A stretch of 64,000 nt of DNA from Hymenobacter sp. ISL-91 (GCF_018613725.1 NZ_JAGGPS010000026.1:232305-296304), one strand, 5' to 3'. Shown: positions 27,651 to 37,393, numbered from the stretch's first letter. A program made the numbers and translations. The notes: generated by a model not told the origin, from the letters alone.

Positions 27651-29249
27651 TCACCTTCCCGATCCGTCCCGGTCGAAGGCGTGGGAGAGAACGTCGTGGG
27701 CGGTTTTGTTCTTGATTTCGGAGCCGCGCTGAAAGTCGTTGTTGCGGGCCGTATCAAAAAAGCGGGTGCGCTTACGCAGGCCGGCTACCCGGGAGGAGTC
27801 GCGCACCAGGTCTTCGTGGGGGCCGCCGTAAATGTCGATGAAGGGCGAGCGGCGCACCTTGCCCGATACCAGGAACTCGTCTTTGCCCTTGAGGCCGTGC
27901 AGGCGTACCGTTTTGGTGTCGCGCGGGTCGAAGCTACGGCTATACAACAGCTGGCCCTGCAGCTGCCCCTCAGGCACTTTTTCCAGCGAATACACCGACA
28001 CCACGGTGGCCGTATCACTCAGGCGCTCCACCACAAACCGCTCCTTTTCGTCGGTGCCGGCTACCATCACTTCTTCGGCCTGCAAACGGTAGAACTCGTC
28101 GGCTACGCGGGGCAGCTTGGCGCGGCGGGCCTTCAGGCCGGCAATCATGCGGGGGCCTTCGTAGGTGTACACGGCGGGCGGCAGGCCCTGGCGCACGGCT
28201 TGTTCTATCACGGTGTCGGTGAGGCGTTGCTGCAGCTCGCGGGCTGCTGCTAGGTAAGCGGCCCGGGGTACGGCGGGCAGGGCCCGGCTATCAATAAACG
28301 AAGCGTTGCGGGTGTAGCCGGCAATGCTTTCGTAGCGCGGCCCAAAGGTGCGGAACTTGGCCACGGCCTTGCTCACCACCCAGGAGGCCCAGCCATCATC
28401 GAACCGAAAAAACACCTGGTCGCGGTCCTGCGGAACGGGTTGCCAGCGCCGTTGCCGGTCGGGCTGCGGGTAGGCGGCCCAGCTCCACTGGCCTTCGTGC
28501 CGGTCCCAGTCGCCGAGCCACATGTCCAGTAGGCGGGCGCGCACAAAGGCCGCGCCATCGAGCTGGTCGCGCTGGTTTTCGTAGCGGGCGGGCAGCACAT
28601 CTTCCGTCTCATCGAGGTCGGCGGCGCCGGCTACCGGTCCGTCAATGTTTTCCTTGCCCTCGTACCGGCGCTCCACCAGTACCACCCGGCCCTGAAACCG
28701 CTCGGATTCGGGGCCGAGCCCGGTTTCATCGGGGCGTACATAATAGGGTCGCGGGCTGCTGTGCGGAACGCCGGCCGCTTTGGCCAGCGGCGGCACCACA
28801 AAGGCCCCATACGGCATGGCCGCCGAGGTGGCGTCGCGCACGGCGCCGAATACAAAGGTGGACCGCAGAAACTTGGGTAGCGTTTTCTCGGGGTTCTTGT
28901 CGATGGTGCGCACCGCGTAGCTGCGGCCCGCGGGGTCGGCCATGGTCAGGCTGGTAGTTTGAAACCCTCCGCCCATTTTCACGAACTTCAGTCCGCCCGG
29001 CGCCAACTGCTCGGGCCGGAATACAGGCAGCGTTACGGGCTCGGCCCAGGCCCGGCGGTAGTGTGGGCCCAGCACGAAGCGGCCCACCAGCCCCCGCTGG
29101 TAGTGGCGGCCAGCCGTAACCAGCGCGCTATCGGCGCTGGGGGGCAGGGGAGTGGTGTGGGCCACGCGGGCATCAGGCTGAAAAAAAGGCTTGCGGCTGC
29201 AGGCAGTGGCACTCAGCAGCAGTAAGGGCAGGGCGTAACGGTAGTTCAT
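27651..29249 (-). CDS. Lipoprotein with atypical kinase-like motif, paralogue A
   Basis: A 532-residue lipoprotein (ATAC, Cys17). Order of visible blocks: GGGFQTTSLTMADPAGRSYA with VRTIDKNP (112-120), DMWLGDWDRHEGQW (242-255) and VPQDRDQVFFRFDDG (272-286), then an alpha-rich and a beta-rich C-terminal part. The spacing of a Lys strand, GDxDRH and a later FxFDDG recalls the active sites of HipA/Fam20-like atypical kinases, but this is my inference from motif order. It is paralogous along its length to the divergent gene at 29365. Similar N-terminal modules occur fused to outer-membrane barrels in Bacteroidota, as I recall; no barrel is present here. Confidence 0.75.
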   Translation of the reverse strand: MNYRYALPLLLLSATACSRKPFFQPDARVAHTTPLPPSADSALVTAGRHYQRGLVGRFVLGPHYRRAWAEPVTLPVFRPEQLAPGGLKFVKMGGGFQTTSLTMADPAGRSYAVRTIDKNPEKTLPKFLRSTFVFGAVRDATSAAMPYGAFVVPPLAKAAGVPHSSPRPYYVRPDETGLGPESERFQGRVVLVERRYEGKENIDGPVAGAADLDETEDVLPARYENQRDQLDGAAFVRARLLDMWLGDWDRHEGQWSWAAYPQPDRQRRWQPVPQDRDQVFFRFDDGWASWVVSKAVAKFRTFGPRYESIAGYTRNASFIDSRALPAVPRAAYLAAARELQQRLTDTVIEQAVRQGLPPAVYTYEGPRMIAGLKARRAKLPRVADEFYRLQAEEVMVAGTDEKERFVVERLSDTATVVSVYSLEKVPEGQLQGQLLYSRSFDPRDTKTVRLHGLKGKDEFLVSGKVRRSPFIDIYGGPHEDLVRDSSRVAGLRKRTRFFDTARNNDFQRGSEIKNKTAHDVLSHAFDRDGSGR

Positions 29250-29364
29250 GCAGGGCGTAAGGTTCGCGGCAATGGCTTCTGCTACGTAATTGGTCGCGGC
29301 ATGTTGGTTGCGGCTTATGAGTTCCTCAACAACCGCCGGCCCCGGCTTTGCGCTATAAGGGTAG

Positions 29365-31020
29365 TTGGCGCGCCTGGCGGCGGCTACTTGTAGGTTCCCC
29401 TTCTCTGTTACTGTGTCCTTTTTCTCCTCTCCGGTCTGGCTGATATCCGGCCTTAGCAGCAGCCTGCTGCTGGTGTCCTGCTCGGCTCCGGCTCAGCCCT
29501 CTGGGGCTACTTCCGCAACCCGCCCCGTAATCGGCCCCGACTCGACGGTAGTGGTGGCGGCCGGCCCCCAATACGACCGGGGTGGTATCCATCGGTTTTT
29601 CTGGGGCACCCACTACCGCGACCTGTGGAAACTACCGGTGCGGGTTCCCGTGTTCAACCTGCGCACGGCCGTGCCCGGCGGCCTGACCCCCATTAAGGAG
29701 GGCGGCTCGTTCCAGACCAAAAACCTGCGCCTCGTTGACCAAAGCGGCCGCGAGTACGTGTTGCGCTCCGTTGATAAGGATGCCACCCGGGCCCTGCCCG
29801 AAGGGCTGCGCGACGGGCCCATCGGCCGCATCATGAAGGACCAGACCAGCGTCATCCATCCGTTTGGAGCCTACATTGCCGCGCCGCTGGCCACTGCCGC
29901 CGGCCTGTACCACACCAACCCCCGCCTCGTGTACGTGGCCGACGACCCGGCTCTGGGGGAGTTCAGGGAGGAGTTTGGTTATGCGCTGTATCTGTTTGAG
30001 GAGCGGCCCGAAGGCGACCAGACGACGGTAGCGAGCTTTGGCCGCTCGGCGCTGGTCGAAAGCTCGCGCAAGGTGTTCACCAACCTGCTGGCCAGCTCCC
30101 GCTACCAGGTAGATGCCCGCCAGTACCTGCGCAACCGCCTGTTCGATATGTGGCTCGGCGACTGGAGCCGCCGCGAAGACCAGTGGCGCTGGGCCAGTTT
30201 CCCGGCTCCGGCCGGCGGTACCACCTACCGGGCAATTCCGCGCGACCGGGACCACGCTTTCTTCAAGTTCGATGATGGCCTGCTGACGCACATGATTGGT
30301 TGGGTGAAAACCAACTACCAGAGCTTTCACGAGAAGATACGGCTGGCCGATGTGGAGGGCCTCAACCGGGCGGCCCTGCCCATGGATAAGTCGTTGCTGG
30401 CTTACCTGACGCGCGAGGACTTCCGGCAGGTGGCCGATTCGCTGACCGTGGCGCTGTCGGACGACGTGATTGCCCGCGCGCTGGCCGTGTGGCCGCCCGA
30501 AGTGCAGAAGATGAGCCAGGCCGAATTTACGCGCAAGCTCCGCGCCCGCCGGGCCCAGCTGCCTGCAGTAGCCAACCGGTTCTATGAGCTGCTGGCCCGC
30601 GACATAGAGCTGCCCGGCACCGACGAGGCCGAGCGCTTTGTGGTGGAGCCCGCCGGCCCCGATGCCGTGCGGGTGCAGCTGCTGCGCCGCACGCCCCGGG
30701 GCGATACGCTCCTGCACCAGCGTACTTTTTTGGCCCCCGAAACCCGCTCTGTCAAGCTCTTTGGGCTGGGCGGCAACGACGCGTTCGAGCTGCGTGGCGA
30801 GCCTACCGGCCGCATCCGGCTAAGTATCTACGACGGTTCGGGCCAGGATCTGATAGAAGCAGCGCCCGCCCCCCAAAAGCGCCCCGTCAGCCGCCTTACC
30901 ATCTATGAGAGTGGCGACGGCAACACGCTACGGGTAGGCAAGTTCAACACCGAAGCCTACCAGCCCCAGGCGCATGAGTTTGACGCCGCCGGCTGGCTGC
31001 TGCGCCATCGGTTGTACTAG
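29365..31020 (+). CDS. Lipoprotein with degenerate kinase-like motif, paralogue B
   Basis: About 551 residues from a TTG at 29365; a GTG at 29413 is an alternative, and no ATG fits. Either start gives a lipoprotein signal (SSSLLLVSC). It aligns with paralogue A throughout: GGSFQTKNLRLVDQSGREYV and LRSVDKDA, HPFGAYIAAPLATAAGLYHT, DMWLGDWSRREDQW, and IPRDRDHAFFKFDDG. The DRH of paralogue A is SRR here, so if the motif is catalytic this copy may be inactive. The 115-bp gap between the genes is the only intergenic space. Function unknown. Confidence 0.72.
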   Translation: MARLAAATCRFPFSVTVSFFSSPVWLISGLSSSLLLVSCSAPAQPSGATSATRPVIGPDSTVVVAAGPQYDRGGIHRFFWGTHYRDLWKLPVRVPVFNLRTAVPGGLTPIKEGGSFQTKNLRLVDQSGREYVLRSVDKDATRALPEGLRDGPIGRIMKDQTSVIHPFGAYIAAPLATAAGLYHTNPRLVYVADDPALGEFREEFGYALYLFEERPEGDQTTVASFGRSALVESSRKVFTNLLASSRYQVDARQYLRNRLFDMWLGDWSRREDQWRWASFPAPAGGTTYRAIPRDRDHAFFKFDDGLLTHMIGWVKTNYQSFHEKIRLADVEGLNRAALPMDKSLLAYLTREDFRQVADSLTVALSDDVIARALAVWPPEVQKMSQAEFTRKLRARRAQLPAVANRFYELLARDIELPGTDEAERFVVEPAGPDAVRVQLLRRTPRGDTLLHQRTFLAPETRSVKLFGLGGNDAFELRGEPTGRIRLSIYDGSGQDLIEAAPAPQKRPVSRLTIYESGDGNTLRVGKFNTEAYQPQAHEFDAAGWLLRHRLY

Positions 31021-31029
31021 CACGTGCGG

Positions 31030-31096
31030 CAGCGGCCCCACCCGAGTCCTGGAATATCTGTGTTGATGATATTCCAGGACTCGGATGGGGCCGCTG
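31030..31096. terminator. Long hairpin between convergent genes, no U-tract
   Basis: CAGCGGCCCCACCCGAGTCC TGGAATAT pairs with ATATTCCA GGACTCGGATGGGGCCGCTG with one mismatch, loop CTGTGTTGATG. It lies between stops at 31020 and 31154. No run of T follows on either strand, so the terminator role is an inference. Confidence 0.55.
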
Positions 31097-31153
31097 CTGT
31101 GGGGCTGCTGCGCACTAGGCTGATTGCCGGCGTAGGGCAACGCCCCAGTAAAA

Positions 31154-31582
31154 CTACTTGGTTGCCATTTGCTGAAGCCAGCTGGTAGCAACGCCCTCGT
31201 CGCTGAAAAGCTGCACCTGATACTCGGCTTTGGATGCCAGAGAGGAAGACTGCGCCAGCACAGCCAGGGGCGTGGCAGGGGCGTTACCTGGCTGCCAGGT
31301 AGCCCCCACCAGGCAAGCCAGGTATACCGGGCGGTTGTTGAGAGCAGGACTCAGTTCGGGCAGATACTCCCGGGCCAGCCAGTCCACCATTTCGGGGTTC
31401 GATTGAAAGCGGCGGCGCGAATCGACGAGCCAATGAGCCGCTTGGTACTGGATGGCGGCCTGTAAAACCTGGGTGTAGCCTTCCTGAAGCTCAGTTCTTT
31501 TTACATCACGCAGCCAGCGCACAATAAGTAGGTCGAGGTCTGAACGGAAGGTAATTGAAAGCGCAGAAGTATGAGCAGGCAT
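31154..31582 (-). CDS. STAS/SpoIIAA-like small protein, paralogue 1
   Basis: A 142-residue cytoplasmic protein from the ATG at 31582, 34 nt behind a clear -7 box. Blocks: LIVRWLRDVKRTELQEGYTQ, AAHWLVDSRRRFQSNPEMVD, EYLPEL, YLACLV, and a final VQLFSDEGVATSWLQQM. The pattern matches the protein encoded at 47660-48085, and the fold is likely of the SpoIIAA/STAS type. Such proteins are common in Hymenobacter relatives with no known role. Confidence 0.65.
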   Translation of the reverse strand: MPAHTSALSITFRSDLDLLIVRWLRDVKRTELQEGYTQVLQAAIQYQAAHWLVDSRRRFQSNPEMVDWLAREYLPELSPALNNRPVYLACLVGATWQPGNAPATPLAVLAQSSSLASKAEYQVQLFSDEGVATSWLQQMATK

Positions 31583-31615
31583 GCAGAAACGAAACAATAA
31601 GGCAACTTGGTAGAT

Positions 31616-31623
31616 CAAAGATA
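31616..31623 (-). promoter_or_regulatory. -7 box of the STAS-like gene
   Basis: TATCTTTG on the minus strand, 34 nt before the ATG at 31582 and inside the 12 nt after the upstream gene's stop (31631). It supports the ATG at 31582 over the longer frame from 31618. Confidence 0.6.
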
Positions 31624-31630
31624 CGGCCCG

Positions 31631-33136
31631 TTAGCTGAAGACTTTCACCTTGTCCTTGTGCTTGGTGCGCAGGTACTGGCGGATTATCTGCTGCACATCC
31701 TTGTTGTCGTTGTAGCGCGTGATGGCGTCGCGGAAGTCCTCGAAGCGGCGGGCCGAAAACGTTTCATCCACGTAGCCAAAGCCCAGGTAGCGGCCGTTTT
31801 CCACCACCACCAGGGTCTTTTCGTCGGGCCGGCGCCCTTCCCCAATCACCACAAACGAGCCGTGCTCGTAGGTAAACGACTCGACGGCCGCCTCCACGCG
31901 CTTGTTGTACTCCTCTGCCGGCTCCAGGCCCAGGCAGGCCCCCTGGCAGCGGTGTACCTGATAGTCAAAGCACGCGCCCGGCGTTTTGTACAGGTCGCAA
32001 AGCTTCTGGCACAGGTTGAACTTGGCCACCTTATGAAACAGAAAACCCTTGGCCTTGAACTGGTTGCCCAACGCAATCAGCGGGTGCGACTCGGCGTGGT
32101 CGTCGGCGCGGCCGTAATACAGGTGCTTGTAGCCCTTGTCGTCGGTGCGCAGGAAGATGCCCGCCGGAAACACCGAGCGGCGCTGCTGGCGGTTGTATAG
32201 CGGCTTCAGGCGCTTTATTTCGTGCGACTCGTACAGCAGCGCCACCAGCTCCGAACCCGTCAGCTCCCAGGTAATTTCCGATATCGAGTTCTTGAACTCG
32301 ATGCTCTTGCGCGACTTGTAATCGACGGCAAAGTGCTGCTGAATACGCTTGTAGATATTGATGCTCTTGCCCACATAAATCACCTCCCCGGCCTCGTTGT
32401 GGAAGTAGTACACACCCGCCTCATGGGGCAGTGCGGCCACGTGCTGGGGCGTGATATTGGGGGGCAACAGCGCCGTTTTGATAGCCTCCTGCACGGCCTT
32501 CATCTGGCGGGGCGAGGGCGCTTTGGTGGCCGTAGCCGCAGTGGCCGCTGCCGGCCTGCGGCCCGAAGGAGCATTGGCGTCTACCACGGCCAGCGTATCG
32601 GCTGGGCTGAGGCCGCGGGCGGCGGGCGGCGTTTCCTGCTCCTGGCTGATGTTGAGCAGCCGCCCGAACAAAATGGCCGTAGCCGCCGCGTCGCCGGCGG
32701 CGCGGTGGCGGCCGTTCAGCGGAATGCCGATGTTCTGGCAGAGCTTGCCCAGGCTGTAGCTGGGCTGGCCCGGCATCAGCGAGCGGCTCAGGCGCACGGT
32801 GCACAGCGTTTTACGCGAGTAATTGTAGCCCAGGTCACCGAACTCCTTCTTCAAAAACGAGTAGTCGAAGCGCACATTATGCGCCACAAACACGCAGCCT
32901 TCGGTCATTTCCACCACCTTGCGGGCCACCTCGTGGAACTTGGGTGCCTCGCGCACCATATCGTCGGTGATGCCGGTGAGCTGGGTGATGAAGAACGGAA
33001 TAGCCCGGCCGGGGTTGATGAGCGAGCTGAACTCGTCAATCACTTTCTCACCATCATGAATGTAAATGGCAATTTCGGTGATGCGGTCCTGCGCCGGCTG
33101 GCCCCCGGTGGTCTCAAGGTCGATGATGGCGTACAA
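31631..33136 (-). CDS. DnaQ-like exonuclease fused to a GIY-YIG (UvrC-like) domain
   Basis: A 501-residue two-domain nuclease. The N-terminus is a DEDDh 3'-5' exonuclease like the epsilon subunit of Pol III: AIIDLETTGG (Asp, Glu), FVAHNVRFDYSFLKKEF and HRAAGDAAATA (His, Asp). After a linker of about 70 residues comes a GIY-YIG domain: AGVYYFHNEAGEVIYVGKS, then YKRIQQHF and the UvrC/Cho-like C-terminal part ending in a Cys-rich tract (CQKLC...CQGACLG). This arrangement is known in actinobacteria and others and is thought to serve DNA repair. The likely promoter has TATCTTTG at 33227-33234 on this strand. Confidence 0.92.
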   Translation of the reverse strand: MYAIIDLETTGGQPAQDRITEIAIYIHDGEKVIDEFSSLINPGRAIPFFITQLTGITDDMVREAPKFHEVARKVVEMTEGCVFVAHNVRFDYSFLKKEFGDLGYNYSRKTLCTVRLSRSLMPGQPSYSLGKLCQNIGIPLNGRHRAAGDAAATAILFGRLLNISQEQETPPAARGLSPADTLAVVDANAPSGRRPAAATAATATKAPSPRQMKAVQEAIKTALLPPNITPQHVAALPHEAGVYYFHNEAGEVIYVGKSINIYKRIQQHFAVDYKSRKSIEFKNSISEITWELTGSELVALLYESHEIKRLKPLYNRQQRRSVFPAGIFLRTDDKGYKHLYYGRADDHAESHPLIALGNQFKAKGFLFHKVAKFNLCQKLCDLYKTPGACFDYQVHRCQGACLGLEPAEEYNKRVEAAVESFTYEHGSFVVIGEGRRPDEKTLVVVENGRYLGFGYVDETFSARRFEDFRDAITRYNDNKDVQQIIRQYLRTKHKDKVKVFS

Positions 33137-33146
33137 CGGCTTCTTT

Positions 33147-33181
33147 TTAGCTGTTAGCTGACAGCTGATGGCTGATAGCTT
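33147..33181. repeat. Low-complexity AGCTGTTAGCTGACAGC tract
   Basis: TTTTAGCTGTTAGCTGACAG followed by CTGATGGCTGATAGC. The units are near copies of each other and partly self-complementary; compare 23886-23920. Confidence 0.55.
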
Positions 33182-33302
33182 TTGTTGGTAAAGATGCGGG
33201 GCTTAGCTGGCTAAGCAGATTGGTAACAAAGATACCCCGCCCGAAGGTTGCACCATTCGCCGCACCCTAAATAACCTGGAGTACGATGTAAGGGTATCGG
33301 CT

Positions 33303-33407
33303 CGACGTAGGGGCGGGGCTTGCCCCCGCCCGCCGTTACAACGGACTTACCAAGGCCTCCAATGGTCGTTCAACGCATCGGGCGAATAGGCGGGCGCCCC
33401 TACGTCG
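33303..33407. repeat. Dispersed GTAGGGGCGGGG palindrome, copy 3
   Basis: CGACGTAGGGGCGGGGCTTG and CCGCCCGCCGTT on the left; the right arm is shortened and reads AATAGGCGGGCGCCCCTACG followed by TCG. It is a worn copy of the repeats at 10724 and 15883. Confidence 0.8.
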
Positions 33408-33448
33408 TTCTTCGCAACCTGGGTTAGATAAGCCTGAGCCAACACCAA

Positions 33449-33484
33449 AAAAAAGGAGCCCACTACGAGAGTGGACTCCTTTTT
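33449..33484. terminator. Bidirectional terminator
   Basis: AAAAAGGAGCCCACT and AGTGGACTCCTTTTT with one mismatch around ACGAG. It follows the DUF2383 gene (minus strand) and lies beyond the start of the 31631 gene's upstream region. Confidence 0.85.
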
Positions 33485-33507
33485 AGAAAGCTAACAGCTT
33501 AAAAAAA

Positions 33508-33975
33508 CTAGCGGCCTTTCTGACCGGTAATCCAGTTTTTGGTCGACAGGATTTCGCTGTGCTGCTTTTCGATTACACTGCGGGCCTGCGCCGGCAGCTC
33601 GTTCGACTGGAGTGCGGTTTCGTAACCCCGCAGCGCCGTAGCGTCGCCGGTTTCGCACTCGCCCAGAATGGCCGAATCGTCCTGGCCCGTAATGGCCGAT
33701 TTGATGTTGATCCAGCCACGGTGTACAGCAGCAGCGGCGTCAGTCAGGGCACCTTCAACGGTGCTTTCATCTTCAGGGCTAATGCCGAACTGCTGGGCAT
33801 TCTGGCTCAATTCCGAGGCAAATTGTGCCCGCTGCTGGCTGAACTGGCTTAGCTTGGCCTTCAGGTCGGGGCTGCTGACACCTTCAGCGGCTTCCTGGTA
33901 GCCTTTAGCCGCCGTTTTATTGAGTTCTACGAGGTCGTTGTAAGCGCGGGTGGTTTCGCCAGTGATAGTAGCCAT
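33508..33975 (-). CDS. DUF2383 (PA2169 family) four-helix bundle protein
   Basis: A 155-residue cytoplasmic protein. The sequence is helical throughout, with ELNKTAAKGYQEAAEGV, FSQQRAQFASELSQNAQQFG, TDAAAAVHRGWINIKSAITG and the late EKQHSEILSTKNWI that mark the DUF2383/PA2169 family. The fold is ferritin-like; the function is not known. Relatives are often induced by stress. Monocistronic with its own terminator. Confidence 0.9.
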   Translation of the reverse strand: MATITGETTRAYNDLVELNKTAAKGYQEAAEGVSSPDLKAKLSQFSQQRAQFASELSQNAQQFGISPEDESTVEGALTDAAAAVHRGWINIKSAITGQDDSAILGECETGDATALRGYETALQSNELPAQARSVIEKQHSEILSTKNWITGQKGR

Positions 33976-34085
33976 GGGGAAGTAGGGTAAAGTAAATGAT
34001 AAATGCCGGGCCGGATGGCGGCGGCAACTGCATCCTTATACTGCTGCGGCCCAAGTTGGGGTTGCGTGTAAAATTAGGGGCCGGC

Positions 34086-35273
34086 CTACGCCGTACCCCG
34101 GCCCAGCATCTGGTTCCAGAGTCGTTTAAGCCCGCCCGGCTCTTCTGAGTCAGGCTTGAGCGAGTCGTCGCCCTCAGCCGTGTCGCCCAGCAAAAAGCCC
34201 CAGGGCTCCGTCGACTTATTAGCGTCGAGTACCACCTTTATCACGGCCATCAGCGGAATGCTTAGAATCATGCCGGGCGTACCCCACAACTCGTTGCCCA
34301 GAATAAGGGCCAGAATGGCGGCCAGCGGATTGATGCTGACCTGCGAGCCGGTAATCATGGGCGTAATGAAGTTGCCTTCCAGAAACTGCACCACCACAAA
34401 CACCCCGATAACCAGCGCCGCCTGCACCGGCGAGCCGGTTTCGACCAGCGTAACAATGGCCGGAACAGTGGCACCAATCAGGATGCCGATGTAAGGAATA
34501 ATGGCCAGCACCGAGGCAAAAATGGCGAAGAAGATAGCGAATTTCACGCCCAGCACCAGCAAGCCGATGCCGTTGAGTATCGATACAATAACAATCACCT
34601 TGAACAGACCCGAAATATAGGCCTGCACCACCGTCTGGATGTTATCGACGGTGTGCAACACGTGGGTGCGGCGGTCGGGGGCCACAAACCGGAACATAAA
34701 CTGGCGCAGGTGGTCGCGGTACAGCAGCAGACAGAAAATGTAGATGAGCACCTGAGCCAGGTTGCTGAGCGCCAGGGTTGTAGTGGTGAGGGTGGTGCCC
34801 AGGTAGGTACCGCCCGACTTTTTCAGGGCTTTAAGGGTCGACTCCTTTAAATCCTTCAGGCTCATGGGCTGGTAGCCAAACTTGCGCTGCGCCCACGTTT
34901 GCCCATCATGAAAGAACTCCAGCAGCTTTTCCTGCAGCTTGGGCAGCTCACTCTGAAACTGCGTCAGCTGCGAGCCAAAGGCCAGAATAACCCCCGCAAA
35001 CAGGGCCAGCAGCAGCAGCAGGCACAGAATAATAGCCAGGATGCGTGGCACGCTGTGGCGTTCGAGCCAGCGGCAGATGGGCAGCAGTAGCAGCGAAAAA
35101 AGCGCCGCAAACAGCAGCGGCAGCAGAATATCATCGAGCTTGTGCAGCGTGTACACCAGCAGTACCGCCGACAGCAGCAGGAAGGCAAACTTTACGCTCG
35201 CTACCTGCTTCACTATGGGGGGCGGCTGTGGGGTAGTGGTAGGCAGGCGGTGCGGACTTAGAGGTGAATTCAT
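34086..35273 (-). CDS. AI-2E family transporter (PerM/YdiK family)
   Basis: A 395-residue inner-membrane protein. It has a pair of helices near residues 25-65, another at 75-105, a cytoplasmic segment to about 180, then further helices and the family core LYRDHLRQFMFRFV, VQAYISGLFKVIVIVSILNG, VLAIIPYIGILIGA, VVQFLEGNFITPMITGSQVSINPL and LALILGNELWGTPGMILSIP (partly quoted). Transport of autoinducer-2 was shown for only one member; the substrate here is unknown. The C-terminus is charged (DSLKPDSEEPGGLK). Divergent from parE, sharing about 195 bp of upstream DNA. Confidence 0.92.
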   Translation of the reverse strand: MNSPLSPHRLPTTTPQPPPIVKQVASVKFAFLLLSAVLLVYTLHKLDDILLPLLFAALFSLLLLPICRWLERHSVPRILAIILCLLLLLALFAGVILAFGSQLTQFQSELPKLQEKLLEFFHDGQTWAQRKFGYQPMSLKDLKESTLKALKKSGGTYLGTTLTTTTLALSNLAQVLIYIFCLLLYRDHLRQFMFRFVAPDRRTHVLHTVDNIQTVVQAYISGLFKVIVIVSILNGIGLLVLGVKFAIFFAIFASVLAIIPYIGILIGATVPAIVTLVETGSPVQAALVIGVFVVVQFLEGNFITPMITGSQVSINPLAAILALILGNELWGTPGMILSIPLMAVIKVVLDANKSTEPWGFLLGDTAEGDDSLKPDSEEPGGLKRLWNQMLGRGTA

Positions 35274-35360
35274 TTTGCTAATTTTATTGGGAGAGAGAAG
35301 CTGGGTACGGGTTCAGAAAGAGAGATTTACTGACTTGTGTAAACCTTGGCAGGCCATCGT

Positions 35361-35392
35361 TTGGGATAATCCCCCGGTTTTTGCTAACTTTA
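35361..35392 (+). promoter_or_regulatory. Promoter of parE
   Basis: TTG (35361-35363), 21-nt spacer and TAACTTTA (35385-35392) give a good Bacteroidota promoter 76 nt before the ATG at 35468. Confidence 0.6.
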
Positions 35393-35467
35393 CTAGCGAA
35401 ATGAAACGCGGAAAAGGTCGGTTTTCTGCGTTATTTTACCTCAACTTTTGAATGGCAACCCCTCGGC

Positions 35468-37393
35468 ATGGCTGAAGAACAGATTTCCGTAGCTACCCAC
35501 GGCTACACCGAAGACAGCATCCGCTCACTCGACTGGCGCGAGCATATCCGGTTGCGACCGGGCATGTACATCGGCAAGCTCGGCGACGGCTCGGCCTACG
35601 ACGACGGCATTTACGTGTTGGTGAAGGAAGTTATCGACAACTCCATCGACGAGCACGTGATGGGCCACGGCCGCACCATTGAAATCAAGATTTCCGAAGA
35701 TAAGGTACAGGTACGCGACTACGGCCGGGGCATTCCGCTGGGCAAAGTCGTGGACGTGGTAAGCAAGATTAACACGGGCGGCAAGTACGACAGCAAGGTA
35801 TTCCAGAAGTCTGTGGGCTTAAACGGGGTCGGTACCAAAGCGGTTAATGCGCTCAGCAATTACTTTCTGGTACAGAGCGTGCGCGACGGGCTGCTGAAGT
35901 CGGCCGAGTTCTCGCAGGGCATGCTGACCAGTGACCCCAAGCCCCAGAAAACCAGCCAGCGCAACGGTACGCTGATGGTATTTCAGCCCGACGACTCGAT
36001 TTTCAAGAACTACAAGTTCTACCCCGAGTACCTCGAAAATCAGATCTGGAATTACGTTTACCTCAACGCCGGCCTCACCATCCACTTCAACGGCCAGAAG
36101 TATTACTCCGAGCACGGCCTGCTCGATTTGCTGTCCCGCAAAGCCGACCCCGAGAGCCTGCGCTACCCCATCATCCACCTGAAAGGGGAGGATATGGAGC
36201 TGGCCCTGACCCACGGCAACGACTACGGCGAGGAGTACTACAGCTTCGTAAACGGGCAATATACCACCCAGGGCGGCACGCATCTGGCGGCTTTCCGTGA
36301 GGCCATTGTGAAGACCGTGCGCGAGTTCTACAAGAAGGATTATGACGCTTCCGATGTGCGCGCTTCGGTGATTGGGGCAGTTTCAATCCGGGTGCAGGAG
36401 CCGGTGTTCGAGAGCCAGACCAAAACCAAGCTCGGCTCGCTGAACATGGGGCCCGACGGCCCCACCGTGCGCGGCTTCATCCTCGACTTCATCAAGGAGC
36501 ACCTCGACAACTACCTGCACAAGAACCCGGCTATTGCGGAAGCGCTCAAAAAGCGCATCGAGCAGAGCGAGCGGGAGCGTAAGGACATGGCCGGGGTGAA
36601 AAAGCTGGCCAACCAGCGGGCCAAAAAAGCCAACCTGCACAACCGCAAGCTCCGCGACTGTCGCTTCCACCTCGGCGACGGCAAGCACGACGAGGAGGCC
36701 CAGACAACGCTGTTCATCACCGAGGGCGACTCGGCCTCGGGCTCCATCACCAAGAGCCGCAACGTGCAGACGGAAGCCGTGTTCAGTCTGCGCGGCAAGC
36801 CGCTGAACTGCTTCGGGCTGAAGAAGAAAATCGTGTACGAGAACGAGGAGCTGAACCTGCTTCAGCACGCGCTCAACATCGAGGAAGGCATCGAAAACCT
36901 GCGCTACAACCGCGTGGTGATTGCCACCGATGCTGACGTGGACGGCATGCACATCCGGCTGCTACTGCTCACGTTCTTCCTGCAGTTCTTCCCCGATCTG
37001 GTGCGCAACGGCCACGTGTATATTCTGGAAACGCCGCTGTTCCGGGTGCGCAACAAAAAAACGACCATCTATTGCTACAACGAAGCCGAAAAGCAGGCCG
37101 CCATGCGCCAGCTCGGCCGCAACCCCGAAGTCACGCGCTTCAAGGGCTTGGGCGAAATCAGCCCCGACGAGTTCGGCAAGTTTATCGGCGAAAACATCAA
37201 GCTGGAGCCCGTGATTCTGCAGGCTGAGCGCTCGGTGCAGCAGATTCTGACCTACTATATGGGCAAGAATACGCCCGCCCGTCAGGAATTCATCATCGAC
37301 AACCTGCGCCTCGAAAAAGACCTGATTACCTCCGACGTGCTGCCCGTGGCCGAGGTGCCCATTGAGCAGGCCGAAGCGGCAGAGGCGGCGTAG
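35468..37393 (+). CDS. parE: DNA topoisomerase IV subunit B
   Basis: ATPase subunit of the type IIA enzyme that unlinks daughter chromosomes; 641 residues. GHKL ATPase motifs: EVIDNSIDE (Glu54, Asn58), DYGRGIPLG, and [14 protein letters not shown]. Transducer domain with SRSV-like loops around TKTKLGS, then the TOPRIM motifs [11 protein letters not shown] and DADVDGMHI. The C-terminal residues are acidic and Ala-rich (EQAEAAEAA). It is paired with the A subunit at 38572, but two unrelated genes separate them. GyrB is the nearest alternative, but the type IV form is favoured by length and pairing. Confidence 0.92.
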   Translation: MAEEQISVATHGYTEDSIRSLDWREHIRLRPGMYIGKLGDGSAYDDGIYVLVKEVIDNSIDEHVMGHGRTIEIKISEDKVQVRDYGRGIPLGKVVDVVSKINTGGKYDSKVFQKSVGLNGVGTKAVNALSNYFLVQSVRDGLLKSAEFSQGMLTSDPKPQKTSQRNGTLMVFQPDDSIFKNYKFYPEYLENQIWNYVYLNAGLTIHFNGQKYYSEHGLLDLLSRKADPESLRYPIIHLKGEDMELALTHGNDYGEEYYSFVNGQYTTQGGTHLAAFREAIVKTVREFYKKDYDASDVRASVIGAVSIRVQEPVFESQTKTKLGSLNMGPDGPTVRGFILDFIKEHLDNYLHKNPAIAEALKKRIEQSERERKDMAGVKKLANQRAKKANLHNRKLRDCRFHLGDGKHDEEAQTTLFITEGDSASGSITKSRNVQTEAVFSLRGKPLNCFGLKKKIVYENEELNLLQHALNIEEGIENLRYNRVVIATDADVDGMHIRLLLLTFFLQFFPDLVRNGHVYILETPLFRVRNKKTTIYCYNEAEKQAAMRQLGRNPEVTRFKGLGEISPDEFGKFIGENIKLEPVILQAERSVQQILTYYMGKNTPARQEFIIDNLRLEKDLITSDVLPVAEVPIEQAEAAEAA

